Source of the DNA: JBKBMT01 sp046295655
GTDB taxonomy: Bacteria > Pseudomonadota > Alphaproteobacteria > Rhodobacterales > Rhodobacteraceae
NCBI GenBank assembly: GCA_046295655.1
Contig: JBKBMT010000095.1
Coordinates: 1-8,247 of the forward strand
Direction: 5' to 3'
DNA length: 8,247 nucleotides
The notes beneath the pieces are model-generated. The model saw only the letters and a list, made by a program, of their open reading frames with translations, did no database searches and was not told the origin of the DNA. A program made the translations under genes and the position numbers. Below, piece after piece: positions 6,030-8,247 of this stretch. The first letter of the stretch is position 1, and each line of letters starts with the position of its first letter.

Positions 6030-8012
6030 ATGAACGCCGAGCTTCCCGCCGCCGACGAACGAACGATGGCCAATGCGATCCGCGCCCTGGCGATGGATGC
6101 GGTCGAGGCCGCGAAGTCGGGCCATCCCGGCATGCCGATGGGCATGGCGGACGCGGCGACGGTCCTGTTCAACCGTTTCGTCACGCTCGATCCGTCCGCG
6201 CCCGACTGGCCGAACCGCGACCGCTTCGTGCTGTCCGCCGGGCATGGCTCGATGCTGCTCTATGCCGTCCATCACCTGCTCGGCTACGCCGACATGGGGA
6301 TGGACCAGATCCGCGCCTTCCGCCAGCTCGGCAGCCGCACTGCGGGACATCCGGAACATGGTCATGCGAAGGGCATCGAGGTGACGACCGGCCCGCTGGG
6401 CCAGGGGATCGCCACCGCGGTCGGCATGGCGCTGTCCGAAGCCATGGGCCGGGCGCGGTTTCCAGACCTGATCGACCATTTCACATGGGTGGTCGCCGGC
6501 GACGGCTGCCTGATGGAAGGCATCAGCCACGAGGCGATCGACCTGGCCGGGCATCTGCGCCTCGGCCGGCTGATCGTGCTCTGGGACGATAACCGCATCA
6601 CCATCGACGGCGACACCGGGCTGGCCACCTCGACCGACCAGCCGGCGCGGTTCCGCGCCGCGGGCTGGCATGTGACGGCCTGCGACGGCCACGACCCCGA
6701 GGCGGTGGCGCAGGCGATCGCGGCGGCGCGCGAGGATCCGCGGCCCAGCCTCGTCGCCTGCCGCACGGTGATCGGCTTCGGCGCGCCCAACAAGCAGGGC
6801 GGCCACGACGTGCATGGCGCGCCCCTGGGCGCGGTCGAGATCGAGGCCGCCCGGGCGACCCTGGGCTGGACGCATCCGCCCTTCGAGATCCCCGAATCCG
6901 TCTATGCCGCCTGGCGCCGGATCGCCACGCGCGGCGCTGCAGCGCGGCGCGCCTGGGAGGCGCGACGGACCCGGTCGGAGGATGCGGCGGCGTTCGCGGC
7001 GCATCTGGCGCAGGAGACGACGGCGCTGGACCCCGCGATGGCCGAGCACAAGGCCCGGCTGCTGGCCGACCGGCCGAAGGTGGCAACCCGCAAGGCCAGC
7101 GAGATGGCGCTGGCGGTCATCAACCGGACCCTTCCGTTCACCGTCGGTGGCTCGGCCGACCTGACGGGCTCGAACCTGACCCGCACCGCCGATCAGCGCG
7201 CCGTCACGGCCGCGGATTTCTCGGGCAGTTACATCCACTACGGCGTGCGCGAGCACGGCATGGCCGCGGCGATGAACGGGATCGCGCTGTCGGGCCTGTT
7301 CCGGCCCTACGGCGGCACCTTCCTGGCCTTCGCCGACTACGGCCGGCCGGCAATCCGGCTGGCGGCGCTGATGGGGGTGCCCACGATCTTCGTGATGACC
7401 CACGACAGCATCGGTCTGGGCGAGGACGGCCCGACGCATCAGCCGGTCGAGACGCTGGCCAGCCTGCGCGCGATCCCGAACCTCACCGTCCTGCGCCCCG
7501 CCGACGCGGTCGAGACCGCCGAGGCCTGGGAGATCGCGCTGGTCACCCGGGACCGGCCGGTGGTGCTGGCGCTGAGCCGGCAGAACCTGCCCACCCTGCG
7601 CGAGACGCCCGCCGACAACCTGTCTGCCCGGGGCGCCTATACGCTGCGTCCGGCCCGCGACCGGCAGCTGACCCTGATCGCCACCGGGTCCGAGGTCGAG
7701 ATTGCGGTGGCCGCGGCCGGACAGCTCGGCGCCGAAGGAATCCGCGCCTCGGTCGTCTCGGCCCCCTCGTTCGAGCTTTTCGCCGCGCAGCCGGACGCGT
7801 ATCGTTCCGCCGTGCTCGGCACCGCACCGCGGATCGGGATCGAAGCGGCCGTGCGGCAGGGCTGGGATACGCTGCTGCGGCCGGGTGACGGCTTCGTGGG
7901 CATGACCGGTTTCGGGGCCTCGGCCCCGGCCGAGGCACTCTACGCGCATTTCAACATCACGGCCGAGGCGGTTGCCGCCCGCGCCAGACAGCAGATCGAG
8001 GGGAAAGCATGA
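6030..8012 (+). CDS. cbbT: Transketolase
   Basis: This 660-residue thiamine-diphosphate enzyme transfers two-carbon units between sugar phosphates in the regeneration phase of the Calvin cycle. The N-terminal pyrophosphate-binding domain shows SGHPGMPMG (H32), LSAGHGSMLLY (H72) and the thiamine motif from GDGCLMEG (G157-D158-G159) to the Asn of WDDN (N188). The central pyrimidine-binding domain shows GVREHGMAAAMNG with the catalytic Glu at 408, then THDSIGLGEDGPTHQPVE (H458 and H470), the transketolase signature. A C-terminal transketolase domain follows from about residue 525. Length is normal for the family. The ATG at 6030 is chosen because GAGG (6020-6023), which overlaps the cbbP stop codon, lies 6 nt upstream; the frame stays open further 5' inside cbbP only as a shadow. 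The gene overlaps cbbG by 4 nt. A housekeeping tkt is the alternative name, but the operon context points to cbbT. Confidence 0.97.
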   Translation: MNAELPAADERTMANAIRALAMDAVEAAKSGHPGMPMGMADAATVLFNRFVTLDPSAPDWPNRDRFVLSAGHGSMLLYAVHHLLGYADMGMDQIRAFRQLGSRTAGHPEHGHAKGIEVTTGPLGQGIATAVGMALSEAMGRARFPDLIDHFTWVVAGDGCLMEGISHEAIDLAGHLRLGRLIVLWDDNRITIDGDTGLATSTDQPARFRAAGWHVTACDGHDPEAVAQAIAAAREDPRPSLVACRTVIGFGAPNKQGGHDVHGAPLGAVEIEAARATLGWTHPPFEIPESVYAAWRRIATRGAAARRAWEARRTRSEDAAAFAAHLAQETTALDPAMAEHKARLLADRPKVATRKASEMALAVINRTLPFTVGGSADLTGSNLTRTADQRAVTAADFSGSYIHYGVREHGMAAAMNGIALSGLFRPYGGTFLAFADYGRPAIRLAALMGVPTIFVMTHDSIGLGEDGPTHQPVETLASLRAIPNLTVLRPADAVETAEAWEIALVTRDRPVVLALSRQNLPTLRETPADNLSARGAYTLRPARDRQLTLIATGSEVEIAVAAAGQLGAEGIRASVVSAPSFELFAAQPDAYRSAVLGTAPRIGIEAAVRQGWDTLLRPGDGFVGMTGFGASAPAEALYAHFNITAEAVAARARQQIEGKA

Positions 8013-8247
8013 CGGTGAAGGTAGCGATCAACGGTTTCGGGCGGATCGGCCGGAACGTTCTTCGGGCGATCGTGGAGAGCGGTCGGCGCGACATCGAGGT
8101 GGTTGCGATCAACGACCTCGGCCCGGCCGCAGACAACGCGCATCTGCTGCGCTTCGACAGCGTTCACGGCCGCTTTCCCGGCACCGTCGCGGTCGGCGCG
8201 GATACGATCGACGTCGGCCGCGGTCCGATCCGCGTCACCGCCATCCG
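8009..8247 (+). CDS. cbbG: Glyceraldehyde-3-phosphate dehydrogenase, N-terminal part (cut by window end)
   Basis: The first 79 codons of a type I glyceraldehyde-3-phosphate dehydrogenase are present. In the Calvin cycle it reduces 1,3-bisphosphoglycerate. The protein opens with VKVAINGFGRIGRN (residues 3-16), the Rossmann dinucleotide-binding loop, followed by VVAINDLGPAADNAHLLRFDSVHGRFPG (31-58), typical of the family. Asp36 is at the position that usually contacts the adenosine ribose of NAD; whether NAD or NADP is preferred cannot be settled without the rest. The catalytic Cys/His lie beyond the window. The ATG overlaps the cbbT stop codon (ATGA at 8009-8012) and is preceded by GAGGGG (7998-8003), so its translation is probably coupled to cbbT. 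Gene order suggests cbbG rather than a glycolytic gap gene, but the reaction direction is inferred from context. Confidence 0.95.
   Translation, partial: MTVKVAINGFGRIGRNVLRAIVESGRRDIEVVAINDLGPAADNAHLLRFDSVHGRFPGTVAVGADTIDVGRGPIRVTAI

Noticed and set aside
5877..7949. 690-codon open frame on the - strand opposite cbbT
   Set aside because: Composition is Arg/Gly/His-rich without a recognisable domain; it is a GC-driven shadow of the transketolase gene.

Overview
This window is a stretch of a Calvin-Benson-Bassham (cbb) CO2-fixation gene cluster from a GC-rich alphaproteobacterium. It most resembles Rhodobacter and its relatives (Rhodobacterales purple non-sulfur or chemoautotrophic bacteria). 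That inference rests on the very high GC content, the gene order cbbR<->cbbF-cbbP-cbbT-cbbG, and a phosphoribulokinase I recognise as close to the Rhodobacter sphaeroides enzyme. The species cannot be named from the sequence alone.

Layout. From 10 to 3103 on the + strand lie cbbQ and cbbO, overlapping. They encode the MoxR-type AAA+ ATPase and the von Willebrand A adaptor that together form the CbbQO Rubisco activase. The Rubisco genes they serve are not in the window and are probably just upstream, because the window opens 9 bases before cbbQ. cbbO meets cbbR head to head: their stop codons abut in the palindrome TGATCA (3101-3106). cbbR (4033-3104, - strand) encodes the LysR-type regulator of CO2-fixation genes and appears to start at TTG. 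The divergent control region between cbbR and cbbF (4034-4126) is AT-rich and carries five TNAA elements spaced exactly 10 bp apart, matching and extending the known CbbR consensus TNA-N7-TNA. Then come cbbF (fructose/sedoheptulose bisphosphatase, 4127-5134), cbbP (phosphoribulokinase, 5146-6021), cbbT (transketolase, 6030-8012) and the first 79 codons of cbbG (glyceraldehyde-3-phosphate dehydrogenase, from 8009; cut by the window end). The last four genes are tightly packed (11 nt gap, 8 nt gap, 4 nt overlap) and look like one operon.

How it works together. cbbF, cbbT and cbbG supply reduction and regeneration steps of the cycle, and cbbP makes ribulose-1,5-bisphosphate. CbbQO would remove inhibitory sugar phosphates from Rubisco. 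CbbR, probably sensing a cycle metabolite, would switch the cbbF operon on and may control its own expression through the shared operator. The order F-P-T-G is that of Rhodobacter form II (cbbM) operons, so cbbA and cbbM may follow beyond the window; this is inference. Every gene belongs to a known family. I see no RNA gene, mobile element or CRISPR array. The most notable non-coding signal is the phased operator ladder.
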